Below the pieces are notes generated by a model, which was not told the origin of the DNA, did no database searches, and saw only the letters and a program-made list of their open reading frames with translations. 64,000 nt of DNA from Gorsachius magnificus (taxonomy: Eukaryota; Chordata; Aves; Pelecaniformes; Ardeidae): positions 88,432,765-88,496,764 of the forward strand of contig CM067081.1 of the NCBI GenBank assembly GCA_034008185.1. Direction: 5' to 3'. Position 1 is the first letter of the stretch. Each line of letters starts with the position of its first letter. Positions 51,839 to 64,000 of the stretch are shown here, in pieces. The position numbers and the translations under genes are program-made.

Positions 51839-54800
51839 AGGTGGTTGTTACACAGCTAGAAACGCCTTTTTTTTTCTGCTAAACATCTTCTGCTTTGTAG
51901 TTAAGATACTGTTATCAAAGGTTTTCCTTGTAAACAAGAAGCTTTTCTGTCAGAAATGCTCCACTGTGGGGTTGACCCAGCCAGCTGCCAGGCCATCCAG
52001 GTGCAGTAGCCAACCCTGCTTTCAGATGCTACAGTCAGCAGCGTCTGGGGGAAGTTATGCAGGCTGCCCCAGCACGCCCGAAGAGCCAAAACGTTCCTTG
52101 TCAATAGCAGTTTATTAAGATAAACCTGGCTTTAGAAGGAGCTTGGGATTTACAGGAAGGTATGAAAATAGCCTTTACAAAACAAAACAAACAAACAAAA
52201 GTGAAAAAGAAACACATGCAGCAGGAGTTCGTATTTGTTCTGAAGCAAATGTGCTCACAGAGACTTTTCTGCCAGGGCTAATGAACAGAGCAGTAGCAAG
52301 CCCCTTCAAACCCAGGGCATTATTTTCTCTAGCTCTAAAAGACAATTCCCTCCGTATCAATCTTGCTCTTGCTTCCACCGCGCTTTTAGCTCTCTTTGAA
52401 GGTGACAGATGCAATGAAGAACACTCCAAAACATTTCAGTTACAACCCCTGCTAATAAGCCTGTGTCTGGGGCCTTCTATAGTTAGGGCACCGAGTCTAA
52501 CCCAGATTTTTCCCATAAACACTTGTGGCAAAATACTGCGGTTTTATTCAAGACGGCAAGATCGTGCACACTCACCTGGACTAACGGGATTATTCCAGGT
52601 TGGTGATGGTCTTTCTAGCAAAAGGAGAGGCTACACTGTTGACTTTTATTCAGATAACTCACATGCTACCTACAGGAATTGTCATCCCACCACTGAGGGC
52701 TACATACGCCAACCTGATGATCTCCAGTTCTACAATTTTCACATGCTGCAGAGATTAAAAGATCTTGGTTTTAAGAGGGAGCACTGCGGCCCGGCCCCAA
52801 CAGATCCGCTGACGGTCACTGTGGCCGAGGGTGCCGAGATGAGAACATGGTTTCCTCAGTTGCACAGACTCCTGTTACGAAGCCAAAAGGCTTCGAGTGG
52901 AAGGATGACCAAACTGTTGACGTGACATTTGAGTGGGGAATATGCTGGTTTTAGCTCAGGCAAAGTCTGGCAAAAGACAACACATGCACACACAAATTAG
53001 TTCCATGCATCTGTGTATGAGTACATATGTACATGTATATATGAACAGTGGTCAACTGCTCTCCTGTTCCTCGTTAGGAAAGCCTGTGCCAAGTGAGTTG
53101 GAAGTGTACGATCTCTTGCGCTCTTACCAGCATGGAACGTTTTTTTATTTCCTGTACTTGTAAAAAAACCAGAAGACTTAAGGAAAGGATTTCGGTTAGG
53201 GCTATCTTGTTCATATTTTGGAACCAACTCCTCATCACGTGTGTATGCAGGTGCTCCAAGGCAGTCATTTCCTGCTAGATAAAAGCATTCTGGTTTGATG
53301 TCTATCATTTGGGACATTTTTAAGCAGCAGTGTAAATATGCAGTATGAAGATGTGATCAAGTAAAAAGCATTTAAATTAAGTGATACTTATTTAACCCCA
53401 GGATTTTTTAATCACGTGCATAGACACACACACACACGTAAACAAATAAAGATCAAAAGCTGTTGTGCCTGAATGAGGATTAGCTAATGAAACAGTCAGG
53501 ACATGAAAATTTTCACTTTGCCCTCGCAGGAAGTAAAAAGAAACAGAACAGCTACCAACTGCATCAAAAAGGAGAATGAGGAAAGCACATCTTAGTGTAG
53601 CCTAGGGGTGAAAATACCAGAATTACCAAGTAATTACATTCTTAAATGCCAACATGGCATATGCCAAATATTACTGAAAAAAATACAGGCATCTAAATCT
53701 GTATTCCTAACTCCATGATCATAATTTTCTCTCGGATATGAGAATGCATAAGTGAAAGACTACAGGAAGAAACAAATCTACACTTGTATTGCAAGAGTGG
53801 TGTAACAGAGCAGTTACAGCTGTGACTGGTATTTCCCAATTTTCCTTTCCACTATTGACAAAAACACTACTTTGATCCTCCCAAGCCTGCCTGAACTATG
53901 TTGGCGAATGTAAAGTAAAAACCGAAACACCTCCCCCGCCCCTACCCTCCCCAACCCCACACAAGAACTCTGCTCCCTTTGCTAAATCAACATCCATCTT
54001 TACCAGCCTAAAACAATCATAAAAACATGAAATGAACATGTTGGGAGATCCTGTTTCTCTGCCTGAGGCAACCGCATGCCTTATGCCTGTATTAAAAAAG
54101 AGTTGGCCTGTTTTATTATGCCCACACAGACTGGTATTTGCATTACCGAGGTCTGTTTGTTTTCCTCTAAAAGTTTGTGTGGAATAAGCTCAGCCAGAAT
54201 ACCTAGCCAAGAAGTAACAAAGACATTTAAAAGCACTTTGACTACAATTTACTTTGTATTTTCTTCTCTGTTCTTTGTAGAAAGCTAACATACCATACAA
54301 GCACGCATTTAATGCCATCCTTCCCCCAGTCCTCATATTCACTGATTAATTCGGGAACTCTTAAGACTTGTCAACAGAGATTTAAATGCTCTGAGCTACT
54401 TGGATTACAGTAATTTGTGAAGCATCATGCCCCAAAAGCGAGACTCGTGGAAACGGCAACAAATGATGAAATGGTTTTATTGTGCAAAGATTTCAAAATG
54501 CTGGAAACCCTTTTGTATTTCCCTTCGCTTTTTCCTCCCCTAGCTGGGAATAAGGAAACAGCCCAGTTATTCTATAGCTGGTTCCCACCACCGTTAACGT
54601 TCTGGTTCCCACTGAGCTGTGCGTTCAAGCAAAAACAGGAACAAACATTAACAGTTCCATTCCCATCCATCTACTAGACAGGAACTCACAGACGCTTCAT
54701 TATATACTTCCCACTGGCACTGATGAGGCAGAAGATTTGTATAGAAAGGAGGGGGAGACTCAGACAAAACACAAGAGTCACTGTAATTGTTCTAAGTCGT

Positions 54801-57800
54801 AATTCTATTAGCTAATGTTAGCCAAAACATCATGCTACTTTAAGCTTTTCCTCACTGTTAAAAAATACAGGCATTGTCAACAGCATCTCGAGAACCTTCC
54901 ACGGATTGTGCACATGTCACGTACATGAGTTTAAAGGAGGTAAGAGGAGGGGAAAAAAACAGGACCATTTTGTGCAACTGGAATTTTATTTTATATATAA
55001 ATAACAAGAGACTGAGGAATTTTGAGACTTGCTACTTGCAATGCTGATCCTGCAATAGGACAAGCATGGGCAGACTTGAGTCCCACTGCAGAATTGAGGA
55101 CGAGGTCTCAAGACTGACCCAAAATACGTAGTGTCCTTTCACAGATTCCATACCAGAAGCCCAAGCAGCACACCGTCAGTCTTTCCTGAGGCAGAAGGCA
55201 GATTAGTCACATTCAAATCAAAATGGATTCAGACGGGTTTCCTCTTTTTCTTGGGAAATTGTTGCTCATATCTCTGTATTTTTTCACCTATAACCACGGA
55301 GAAGGGACAGAGGATACAGTGGAGAGGGAGGGAGAAAGCAGAATTAAGTATCATAGGCTTTTTCTTTCTGTTGTCAGAGTGCAATTAAAACTGTTCCTCA
55401 AATAGATTTTGATCAGCTTGCCATCAAAGAAAATTCTCAATACCAATTTACTTCTAGTAAAGAGATTTAACACTTCATATTACTGACATTAGAGCACTAA
55501 GGATTACCTCTGCTCTAGAGAACTCAATTCCTATAGTTGAACTGTATGGAAATATAAAAGAGAAAGAATGCTTTATAGCAACAAAACACCAACTGGAATC
55601 TTGTGTACTAAACCAACTTTCTCAAACAGAATTATTTTTAATTTCCATCAATTGCATTTTTTCCTAATCTCACTTACTCTGGTGTAAAGCTCTTGAAGAA
55701 ATGGAATTACATAAATATAGGACCTGAACAGGGTGAAAATGAGATATGCTATCTTCATGGAAAAACACAAAGCCATGTCACTTCCATGCAACTCTTCAGC
55801 ACAACAGCCAGATAAAATTAAAGGTTGCTTCTCTCAAGATGGGATGTGGTTTGAGCTGTAGTTTGCATATAATTATTGATGACAAACATACTATAATAAA
55901 GGAGGTGCAATGCTGCTGGGTTTTGGCATGGAGAAATCTGTCTCCAACGCAAAGTGCTTTTGTCCTTGGCTGACCATTCACAGAGACCTGTGCTGTGGCA
56001 AATCTTTACGAGGAAAATGAGATAGCATTTATTTTAGTAACCAGATTCAACTAGGAATCTTGCCAACAGTTGAAAATACAGTGAGACTTTCAGGACTGAT
56101 CTCACTCAGGATAAACAAGTATGTCTTTTCAAAGATCGCAGCAGCGTTCTCCAACCTCTGGGATCACCCAAATCCAACAAAACATCTGGGCTTGGGTATG
56201 GAGCTAAATAACTGGATTTGGTTTCAAGCAGAAGTAGCAAGTCACCACCCCCGCAGAACAGCTGAAAATTGATACGGAACTGAACTTTCACCATCTGGTT
56301 GCTCTAGGTCAAAAAACTAGCAGTTCCATTTATGTATCTCCTCCAGAAACATGTGGCAAAACAAGCAGATTTCAAAACCAGCAGCACCCAGGTACTTCAA
56401 GCACCTGAGCAATTATCTTAACTCTGTAAAAAGACAGACAGTAGAGCACCTGAGACACCAGCTGTTAGTGAGTTCTTCCTCAAAACTTACTTACATAGGA
56501 TATTTATGATTAAAATCCTGAGGACAAAGGGTCTGGATACCAACTTTAGCGTAAGTCTTCCTGACAGCTTTGTTCTTTTCCTTCCACCCACCACCCCTTA
56601 AAAAGAAAACATGCCTTCAGCAAAAACCACTAGCATTTCAAAAAGTGAATAACGACCTACCAGAACTGATATTCACATAGTAAGAAATGCTGAAAGAAAA
56701 TAAAAGCTATTTATGGGTTTCTGTTTGTAATGAACCTTGATGTTTGCACGGTGTCCCACATACATACACACAAAAGTTCAATTTTCCTGGCTTTTTAACA
56801 TTTAGTAGTTCTGTCATAGTTCACAATAAGCACATTTTAGTGAATTTTAGAGAAGCTTTTCTTCCTCTTGGTTCTCCTGAGTATCTTTACTCAAAACAAA
56901 ACTGTTCTTCCTGTTTCTTTTTTAATTTTTATTTTACATGGCTATTTTTATAAAGTACTTGGAAAACACATATTCTTAAAGACTTGATATTCATATGGTT
57001 GAAGGAGAAACTAATGCACTCCGTAAATCAGCCAGCCAACATACCTTTTTGCCCTTGTGAGAATTAGTTACAGCAATTAAAAACACACTGAGGGAAATAC
57101 AACATTAGAAACTAGATTTGCTTTTAAAGCTGATCCTGTAACAGTGGAATGCTGTTGTTCGAGCAGATGCGTGCATTCCATCACATCTGCAAACATTTGT
57201 GACTGGTGATGATGCATGGAAGAAAAAATTGGTGCAGTTTTCTAAATCTGGACTCTATTTACACAGTTGGCAGTTAGGAAAAGAACAATTTTACTGGTAA
57301 AGGCAACACTGCATACAGAAATAATGAGGAGTCCCTACAATGCCAGGATTACTTCCTGATGAAAAATAAGTTTTTACCATAATGTGAAAATAATCTAGGG
57401 CAAAGAAAAGCAACTAGAAAACATGTTTGGATAAGACATCCTTTATCAATGGAGAGCAGAGTAGACATCTGATTCTGTACTAAATTATGTCCAATTACTT
57501 TATCGTTAGTAACAAAAAGCCTCAAATAGAGAGCAATTTTTGTCCTATGAAATTGAACCACCTTAAAAAAAGCTGAGAAGGTGGGTTTGTTTTGCTTTTC
57601 TAGAAACTGTAACAATCACAGGACTTACTGAGTTTAGAAAGCAGCCCAGTGGCCAAGTCAGAAACAGAAGTGTTGTCTCAGCTTGAGTTTCTGGCTTGGA
57701 GAACTGGGAAATGCTGCCTCCATTTCCTCCATCATTCATTCCCAACTGATGAAGCACATCTCGTTAGGGAGGTGCATCAACATGAAAGGTCAAGCACATC

Positions 57801-58890
57801 GTGGACTGTTACAGGCTGTAAGATAACGTTGTACCCTGGCATTGACAAATCTTTAGAGAAAACATTATCAGTAGGAAAGAGGTTTCTTTCCCTTCCTTCA
57901 TACCTGCACAGGTGTGAGAAAGAAGGCAAAGAGGTTTTTAGTACAAGGGGCAGAAATGAGAAGGGAAGAAGGAAAAAAAAACCAACCCAATACAAGGGCC
58001 TTGCTAAATTAACTCGGAACCCTTGGAGGAGACAGACATTTACTTGCTATGTTCTGAGGATAAAGAATTTAACATGAGTTAAGTTACACAGTGTTAAGGA
58101 GCACGCATATTCTTGAGAGATGTTAAGATGAATCAAATTATTACCTCTCTTCCCCTCTTTCTTCATCAGTATGAAGAAGATAACTACAAGTCAAACTTGC
58201 AAACGTTCAGCTTTTCCAAGTTATTTTGCTGCTGGAGCCACATACTGTTACCAGTCTTTATCCTTTACCTGTTTGATGCCAAGTGATTGGGTGTTCTACT
58301 TCTGGGCTCGCTCTTCATTTGAAGCAGCATGGATTTCCAGGGGCTTGTCACCATCTGCATCACCCTTGAGGAGGGAAAAATATGCACAAAATTTCAACTG
58401 CAGCAATCCATGATTAATGTTTTTGCTGGAACAGAAACCCTCTTCAAAAGCTGAAACAAAAACTTCTTGCAAAATCAAGTGGTTGATGAGACTAACTCAG
58501 TATAATACACTCAAATATGATCTTCTCCCAAACGGTTTCTAGATTTTAGTCTTCCTGTAGTTAGCTGAGCAATTAAAGGATTTGAATGAACAAGCAGTTC
58601 AACAGAAATGCTTTAATTGACTCATTTTGCCTGCACTAATAACAGAGGATGAATTCCCACAGAGTAGTTGCTATTTTGCATTCTCTGAATTCTGTGTGGA
58701 TTCATACAATAGGTCTCTTTTAGTACATACCCTTTGAGAGAGTGTTCTCACACTTTCCCCAAAATAAATGATAGAAATCAAAGAACGAAGAGAAGCTTGT
58801 TAGAGCGTCCGATCTATTTGCCAAGTATGCTATAACAAACAGGCATTTGATTATAGTTTTAAATAGATATTGGTAAAAATATACTTAAAG
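51839..58890. other. Mostly noncoding, with one long unassigned ORF
   Basis: AT-rich sequence without recognisable exons, apart from the open frame at 52281-52925 described separately. A short CACACACA tract lies at 53426-53438. Confidence 0.5.
52281..52925 (+). other. Unassigned 214-codon ORF
   Basis: ATG at 52281 to TGA at 52923-52925; the frame is already open from 52143. The translation is not low-complexity: it has a balanced composition with an acidic/aromatic stretch (T-V-D-F-Y-S-D-N then Q-F-Y-N-F-H-M-L-Q-R-L-K-D-L-G-F). I recognise no domain, no signal peptide and no membrane segment. In DNA of about 45 percent G+C an ORF this long is uncommon but can occur by chance in 64 kb. It could be an exon of an uncharacterised transcript or fortuitous. 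Confidence 0.25.
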
Positions 58891-58894
58891 GGCC

Positions 58895-59292
58895 ACATAC
58901 ACGGCTAGCGGACTGAAGCACATGACATACGAGGACAGGCTGAGAGATGTGGATTTGTTCAGTCTGGAGAAGACCAGACAAAAGGGGAACCTAATTGCTA
59001 TCCACAGTTCCTTAATGGGCATTTACATACTTGGAAGAGCTTGGCTCTTCTCAGAGGCTCACACCAAAAGGACACAGGAGCATGGCAAATTTTGATTAGA
59101 TCTAAGGGGGAGGGGGGGGAAGTATCACACCACTGATGAAACACTGGAACAGGTTTTCCAGAGAACTCTTCTCCATCCTTGGAAATATTCAGCACTTGAC
59201 TGCCACCTAATCTAACTTCAAAGTTGTCTCTGTCTCATTGGATGAAATGACTGGAGGTCTCACCCAGCCTCAATTATTCTTAAATTCTACAC
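58895..59292 (+). mobile_element. Old, diverged CR1 LINE fragment
   Basis: The plus strand reads T-Y-E-D-R-L-R-D-V-D-L-F-S-L-E-K-T-R near 58926-58980, the diverged form of the CR1 [14 protein letters not shown] segment. It continues through a degenerate reverse-transcriptase tail (...ETLEQVF-like, then LLHPWKYSALDC-like) to about 59292. Frameshifts and heavy divergence mark it as much older than the other copies. Confidence 0.75.
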
Positions 59293-62200
59293 ATGAAAAT
59301 TAAATGGCATTTTCATTTTATTCTAAAAAGACATTTTTACCAATATGACTTAAGTGTGATGGAAAATATAACAAAAGAAGACAGAAGAGACTGGAAAACA
59401 AACGTTTCACAGGATGGGTCAAATTTATGTCCCAGCACAAATTAAATGCTATGAATAAGGCAGAGTCTACGAGGTCCTGCATATGCTGCGCTAGACATAT
59501 AGACTCAATAAATCAAGATTCAATTATGAATATAACTCTTACATTTCTTATTAAAAATAAGCCTAGCAAGACCTTTAAAAGGTAATTCTTTCAAAAATAA
59601 AAATTTTGTTTTGATCACAACCCAGGATATTTCACAGTATAGGAAATCACATCCACAAACCACACCCATTTCAAAATAATGATCTACTCTGTAATTTTCC
59701 TGTACAGGAACTTGTAAGTTACGACATTTTACTACAATTTATAATGAAGAATCTGACTCATGATTCCTCATCTCAGCGGTTACTCAATCCTGAAGAAGTG
59801 AACTAAAAATAAGTTGTTCACAGAGAGTTCTACGTTTTTCCACTTGCCTGTTTTAACTTGTAAAAAGCAAATACCATCTAGGTAAGCTTTTTTTTTTGTT
59901 TGTTTGTCCTGAAAGAGGAAAAAAACCCAAAGCAACAGACACACAAACATACAGGAAAATAGGGGTCTTGCTCAATTCCTTTGTTTCTATGAGATCATTA
60001 GATCTCATCACAGGGCTTGCCTTCACTATATCCGTTAAGCCCAAATTGCTTAATTCAAGCCAATCCACTGCTAAACTGTCATTCCTCACCCAAACTCATT
60101 TGCTGAATTAGCAGTTAAGAAGTTCTTTTAACTCCATCCACTGTATGTGCCCACTAGGTAAATAGTGAGCCTGAATGAGACTGATCAAGCAGCAATACGG
60201 GTAGCCAGAAAAGGACATCCTTTGAGCTACCACAGGGTATAAACACACTTGATTTTACAACAAAGCGTCAAGGTCCTCTAGTCATACTCAAAACCAGAAG
60301 CAAAAAATGTGTTTAGATCAATGACCCAGAAGACAGGCTGCCTCTGTGCCGTGACACCCTCTCATAATTAGAAGCAGGCACATATTCAAGATGGTCTTTC
60401 TACTTTCTGGCTCAACACAACCAGTCCGTAATGTATCTGGGTGGCTAGAGGAGTTCAGGCAACAGAGCTCTATCCCACAGCAGAAGGGGAAATATTTTGA
60501 AGCATTCTTATGCCTCTGACAGTTTCAACTGAAAGTTGACTGATAAGAAATCTCCATAACATGTTCATTAGTAAAGTGTTCAATACATTGGGATTCCATG
60601 GGATTCAAATAAAAAATTAAATAAAAAAATCGTTATTTGAAATTGAAAATAATATTAGAACTAAAGGGACTGTACACAATGCTTTCTGTAAGGTTTCAGT
60701 ACGAGTGATTAAAAGACACTCCAATTTAGCTCACTGCATCTAACAGAGATACATGGAGACTTCAATTTGAAAAGACAAATTTTAAAAAGCACAATGATTT
60801 CTGTGAAAATTTTCCTTCCATACAGAGAAAAATGCCCAAAAGCAACCTAGCTTAATGTGAAAAAAACAAATGTGTGGTGGCTTTTTTCTCACATTAGAGC
60901 CTAGTCTGATGCAGAAATTAGGTTCTGTTGCCCCGTCTGAGAAAGTCTTGCAGATGGCCAGGCCCTTTTACAATTTCTAAGGTTAGCTGCCAGTATAACT
61001 CCAAAGGTAGGTATACATCTCTCTTATGCTTATGGAAAACTCTTGAAAGGTAGAGTCTGGCCACCAGAAGAAAACAACAGCTGCAAAAGAAAAACAAAGG
61101 CTCATCTGGGCTCACAGATTAATAATTTACCTTTTCTTCTGTCCTCTTTTGTTTGCAATGTATTGCTTAGAATAAAGAGAACGTCACTGGTTGACCTTAT
61201 TCATCTTCCCCCAGTCAATCAATAACTCTCTTTATTTTTAGCTGAGCTTGGACTTAACTCTCAGAAATATGAAGCACTTTTAAAAATATTACTCTTAAGC
61301 TGCCTTAAAAAGCTCAAGCTTTTGTGGAATAGATTCTGTCTTTCCTACCTCTCACACATTTAAATTCACCACAACCCAAACTAAGGATGCAATCCAGAAG
61401 TAGTAATAATTTTTACAAGTTTTACTCTGTCGTTGTTTTTACTACCAAACAGTAGAAGGAGAGCATATGACAGGGAACAGTATTTTCTAACAGTAGTAGA
61501 TGCTTCATCTTTTAGTTCAGATGACCAAACTTTTCCTTGTCTGTTCAGAAGCTACTGAAGAGAAGTCTTACAAGTCTTACTGTAGAAAGCAGCTCTCTCA
61601 GTTGCTTATGTTGTGTTTTAAAAGGATGCTCAAAACACAGGTGACTTAAAAACTCTCCTCTTAAAACACAATTTAAGGTTTGCTACGGTCACAGTCCATG
61701 ATGCTTATGGTAAAGCTCCCCAGTCAACACACTGACATCACAACTTCCACCAGAACTTTCAGGTGGGGCAATCTAGGCCCACTATTCCCTTCATGCTTGT
61801 TCAGAGCAAGCGCAAGGAAACAAGTACCCAAAGCTGAACAGCCTTTGCACTTGGAAGCACTCTGTCACAAGCTAACAACTAATAAAATACCCAGAGATAG
61901 CTATATAGATATAGCTATATTTTAAATATTTATATATTTTATATGTGTAATAAATATATATGGGTTAAATACCCATATATATATAATACCTAATGTGTAT
62001 TAGTATTGGTAAGTCACAGATTGTTTCTGTCAACAGACCAGGCAGGAATGAAAATTTACAATAAGCTGCAAGAGTTTCTTTCAATCTCTGAAGCTGCTTA
62101 AACAACCAAATGACAGGAAGAAAAAAAAAAAAAAACCAAACCAAAAACGTTTTCTGCAAGGTCTCGTTACTGATTCAACCAAAGTGGGAAAGAGCAGGCA

Positions 62201-62716
62201 TATGAAGAATGCAACAAGACCCGAAAAGCAGGATGTTTTAGAGTTCTAGTGCTGTTCTATTTTTTCACATTTCAGCTACTTCAGTAAAAACAACGGATGC
62301 CCAACTAAGTGTTGGAGAAAGAATCCGGAATAGCTGAAAATAGAGCAAAAGTCTTTGAGTTGTATAAAGACAAGACAAAGTCAGAACTAAACGAAGAAAA
62401 CTGTTTTTCTATGTGTTTCAGTATATATTAGCTCACCGGCTGGAACAAAACCTGGGGTTTAGTGACTTGGTGCCATAACACACGCCCTTGTCACTTGAAG
62501 ACGAAAACAACCCTACTGCACAATACAACAGTACTAATTACAGAAGTATCGAAACCAGAGGCAGAAGAGGAAGGCAAAAAGGCTGCATTTCATGAAAATA
62601 AGCATGAGCTGACTGACAAACAGGATCTAACTGTTAGAAACTTACAGGTAGTATGTATTGAACTGTGGCTATGAAATACTGATCTTTAAGCAGTTTTCTG
62701 TAAAGAAGTTATACTC
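59293..62716. other. AT-rich noncoding sequence
   Basis: No exon recognised. It includes the palindromic AT-rich block near 61.9 kb and an A-run of about 17 at 62120-62136. Confidence 0.5.
61898..61990. repeat. AT-rich block with a 12-bp inverted repeat
   Basis: TATA-type simple sequence. Within it, ATATATATGGGT at 61954-61965 and ACCCATATATAT at 61971-61982 are perfect inverted copies separated by a 5-base loop (TAAAT), able to form a cruciform or hairpin. Confidence 0.85.
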
Positions 62717-62717
62717 A

Positions 62718-63622
62718 TAAAATCATAGAATGTTTTGGGTTGGAAGGGACCCCCAGAGGTCATCTAGTCCAACCCCCCTACAGGGAGCAGGGACACCACT
62801 AACTAGATCAGGTTGCTCAGAGCCCCGTCCAACCTGGCCTTGAATGTTCCCAGGGATGGGGCCTCCACTACCTCTCTGGGCAACCTGTTCCAGTGTTTCA
62901 CCACCCTCATTGTAAAGAATTTCTTCCTTATATCCAGTCTAAACCTACCCTGTTTTAGTTTAAAACCATTACCCCTTGTCCTATCGCAACAGCCCCTGCT
63001 AAAAAGATTATCCCCATCTTTCCTATAGGCCCCCTTTAGGTACTGAAAGGCCGTAATCAGGTCTCCCCGCAGCCTTCTCTTCTCCAGGCTGAACAACCCC
63101 AACCCTCTCAGCCTGGCCTCACAGGAGAGGTGCTCCAGCCCTCGGATCATTTTTGTAGCCCTCCTCTGGACCCGCTCCAACAGGTCCATGTCCTTCTTGT
63201 GATGAGGGCTCCAGAGCTGGACACAGGGCTCCAGGTGAGGTCTCACCAGGGCAGAGTAGAGGGGCAGAATCCCCTCCCTCGACCTGCTGGCCACGCTTCT
63301 CCTGATGCAGCCCAGGGTACGGTTGGCCTTCTGGGCCGCCAGCGCACATTGCCGACTCATGTCCAGCTTTTCATCCACCAGCACCCCCAAGTCCCTCTCG
63401 GCAGGGCTGCTCTAGATCCTTTCTTCCCCCAGCCTGTATTGATACCGAGGGTTATCCAGACCCAGGTGCAGGACCTTGTACTTGGGCTTGTTGATCCTCA
63501 TGAGGTTCACACAGGCCCACGTCTCCAGCCTGTCCAGGTCTCTCTGGATGACTTCCCGTCCTTCTGGTGTGTCAACTGCACCACTCAGCTTGGTGTCATC
63601 TGCAAACTTGCTGAGGGTACAC
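62718..63622 (-). mobile_element. CR1 LINE, long 3' fragment with RT C-terminus
   Basis: The plus strand opens with the reverse complement of the CR1 3' end (AATCATAGAATG...GGTTGGAAGGGACC). On the minus strand a frame runs from about 63610 ([13 protein letters not shown], the reverse-transcriptase active-site region) to 62803. It includes [25 protein letters not shown] and [18 protein letters not shown]. Only one in-frame TAG (near 63414) interrupts it, so this is the youngest-looking copy in the window. The 5' end is truncated near 63622. Confidence 0.95.
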
Positions 63623-64000
63623 TCAATGCACCCAATAATCCTTTGTATAGAAAACCATAGTCCTTAAGTTTATGTTGTTGCACAAAATCCTCAAGCTGCT
63701 ATGGTTCATCCATTCCTCTGACCTAAGAACAGGTATTAAAAAAGTGGAAGAAAAGAAATGCAGAAAAAGATGATCTTGCACAAACTATGACATTATTGGG
63801 CAGAGCAGAGGGACCAGTTACTCACAAAGACTAGCTGAAGGCAATGCAGGTATTAGCCTTTATAATTGCAAAACCCCTGTAATAAAAGTTTGACGCTGCC
63901 TAAGGCTACTCAAAAGGGTTTCAGACATGTAATTCTAAAAAAATTGCATAAAGGCGTTAAGTTGGTATGATTCTTTACAAATTTTACAAACTAAATTTGA
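63623..64000. other. No recognisable feature
   Basis: AT-rich sequence beyond the CR1 truncation point; nothing identifiable. Confidence 0.5.

Noticed and set aside
36000..64000. APOO exons on the minus strand, expected from mammalian synteny
   Set aside because: No segment resembling the conserved APOO motifs was recognised when reading the minus-strand frames.

Overview
The window is vertebrate nuclear DNA, most likely from a bird. It has intron-rich genes, isochore-scale GC swings with CpG islands, and several CR1 non-LTR retrotransposon tails. These tails have the avian-type 3' end and the conserved CR1 reverse-transcriptase C-terminus. There is also an LTR with a roughly 50-bp internal repeat of a kind I associate with bird genomes. 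The species cannot be determined from the sequence.

Two genes can be reconstructed exon by exon, with splice phases closing at every junction. ACOT9 (acyl-CoA thioesterase 9) runs on the minus strand from its start codon at 27037 to its stop at 6582, in 15 coding exons encoding 425 residues. SAT1 (spermidine/spermine N1-acetyltransferase 1) runs on the plus strand from 33055 to 35568, in 6 coding exons encoding 171 residues. They are arranged head to head about 6 kb apart, as ACOT9 and SAT1 are in human Xp22.11.

Layout: 1-4.9 kb is noncoding with one CR1 fragment. 5-27.1 kb is ACOT9 (long 3' UTR, exons, introns, CpG-island promoter). 27.6-32.1 kb is an intergenic spacer. 32.1-35.9 kb is the SAT1 CpG island, promoter, gene and poly(A) signals. 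36-64 kb holds no gene I can recognise, but it has an orphan CpG island (38.5-39.5 kb), an antisense LTR (43.2-44.3 kb), three more CR1 copies (51.5, 58.9 and 62.7 kb), AT-rich palindromic sequence near 61.9 kb and one unexplained long ORF (52.3-52.9 kb).

The two gene products act in separate places. ACOT9 hydrolyses acyl-CoAs, probably in mitochondria; the first residues look like a basic transit peptide. SAT1 is the rate-limiting cytosolic enzyme of polyamine catabolism and consumes acetyl-CoA. The most interesting signals are post-transcriptional. SAT1 intron 3 holds a candidate poison exon with an in-frame stop and a hairpin, apparently the avian counterpart of the polyamine-regulated SSAT-X exon of mammals. 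The SAT1 5' UTR has two upstream ORFs, one overlapping the main start codon. ACOT9 appears to use two non-canonical GC-AG introns, one of which offers a GC/GT donor choice four bases apart that would switch the C-terminus.
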